From positions 19,877 through 83,876 of the forward strand of contig QXWV01000024.1 of assembly GCA_009911195.1 (NCBI GenBank): a stretch of 64,000 nt of DNA, in the 5' to 3' direction. Below are positions 63,956-64,000 of the stretch, one piece after another. The first letter of the stretch is position 1; each line of letters begins with the position of its first letter. The stretch comes from Lachnospiraceae bacterium. GTDB lineage: Bacteria > Bacillota > Clostridia > Lachnospirales > Lachnospiraceae. Made by a program: the position numbers and the translations under genes. The notes below the pieces were generated by a model, which was given only the letters and a program-made list of their open reading frames with translations, had not been told where the DNA came from and ran no database searches.

Positions 63956-63983
63956 TTGACAAAATAAAATCTCCCCGTATGAT
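63956..63983 (+). promoter_or_regulatory. Promoter at the right window edge
   Basis: TTGACA (63956-63961), 16 bp, TATGAT (63978-63983), reading out of the window, probably to the next gene of the inserted element. Confidence 0.55.
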
Positions 63984-64000
63984 GTATATGAGTTTCGCGA

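Larger units (their letters stand above)
61865..64000 (+). mobile_element. Probable left end of an integrative element (partial)
   Basis: From 61865 the sequence departs from the interrupted lipoprotein gene. Two tandem terminators, a GC-rich ParB-like gene with different codon use, and a new promoter at the window edge follow. ParB-like proteins of this type are typical of clostridial conjugative elements. The exact end and the target duplication cannot be seen without the right junction. Confidence 0.55.

Overview
The window looks like chromosome of a spore-forming Clostridia, most likely Lachnospiraceae. The support is Firmicutes gene order and signals (cysE-cysS-mrnC-rlmB-sigH behind a Cys T-box, hemW-lepA, gpr-spoIIP), consensus sigma-A promoters with strong AGGAGG ribosome sites, and TTG starts. 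Most genes lie on the minus strand. No rRNA, tRNA or CRISPR array was seen.

Layout. 0-9 kb: the end of an RND exporter under a TetR-like operator, then the cysE-cysS-mrnC-rlmB-(SGNH hydrolase)-sigH gene line with its T-box leader. 8.9-13.5 kb: an unrecognised cluster (a large protein with a possible nuclease-like ExK motif, a membrane protein, and a frameshifted DNA-binding regulator with an operator inside its own promoter). 13.8-20 kb: hemW, lepA, spoIIP, gpr and rpsT. 20-27 kb: an antiporter, a TPM/zinc-ribbon pair like ydjH/ydjG, and two cell-envelope glycosylation genes. 27-43 kb: a hybrid histidine kinase with a binding lipoprotein, cobO, pfkB-type kinase, lrgAB, several DUF proteins, a damaged class D beta-lactamase, a DNA alkylation repair protein, and a MerR regulator whose 19-bp operator occurs identically before a MATE pump and a serine hydrolase.

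43.5-54.6 kb is a decayed accessory region: broken ABC genes, a serine recombinase pseudogene holding a 190-bp palindromic insertion, rhuM, an IS3 remnant, an IS256-family element with perfect target duplication but two TGA codons at expected Trp positions, a GH25 lysozyme-like membrane protein and a truncated abiH. 54.6-61.2 kb returns to housekeeping (rlmD, pcrA, SPFH protein). At about 61.86 kb a substrate-binding lipoprotein gene is cut by what looks like the left end of an integrative element carrying a ParB-type gene, which runs off the window.

The most unusual content is small non-coding structure: a three-copy palindrome of about 65 bp, twice placed directly after a terminator; a 190-bp inverted-repeat element with an 11-bp flanking duplication plus a 53-bp deletion relative; and a tandem array of terminator-like hairpins separated by a repeated CCTATAAGGT motif.
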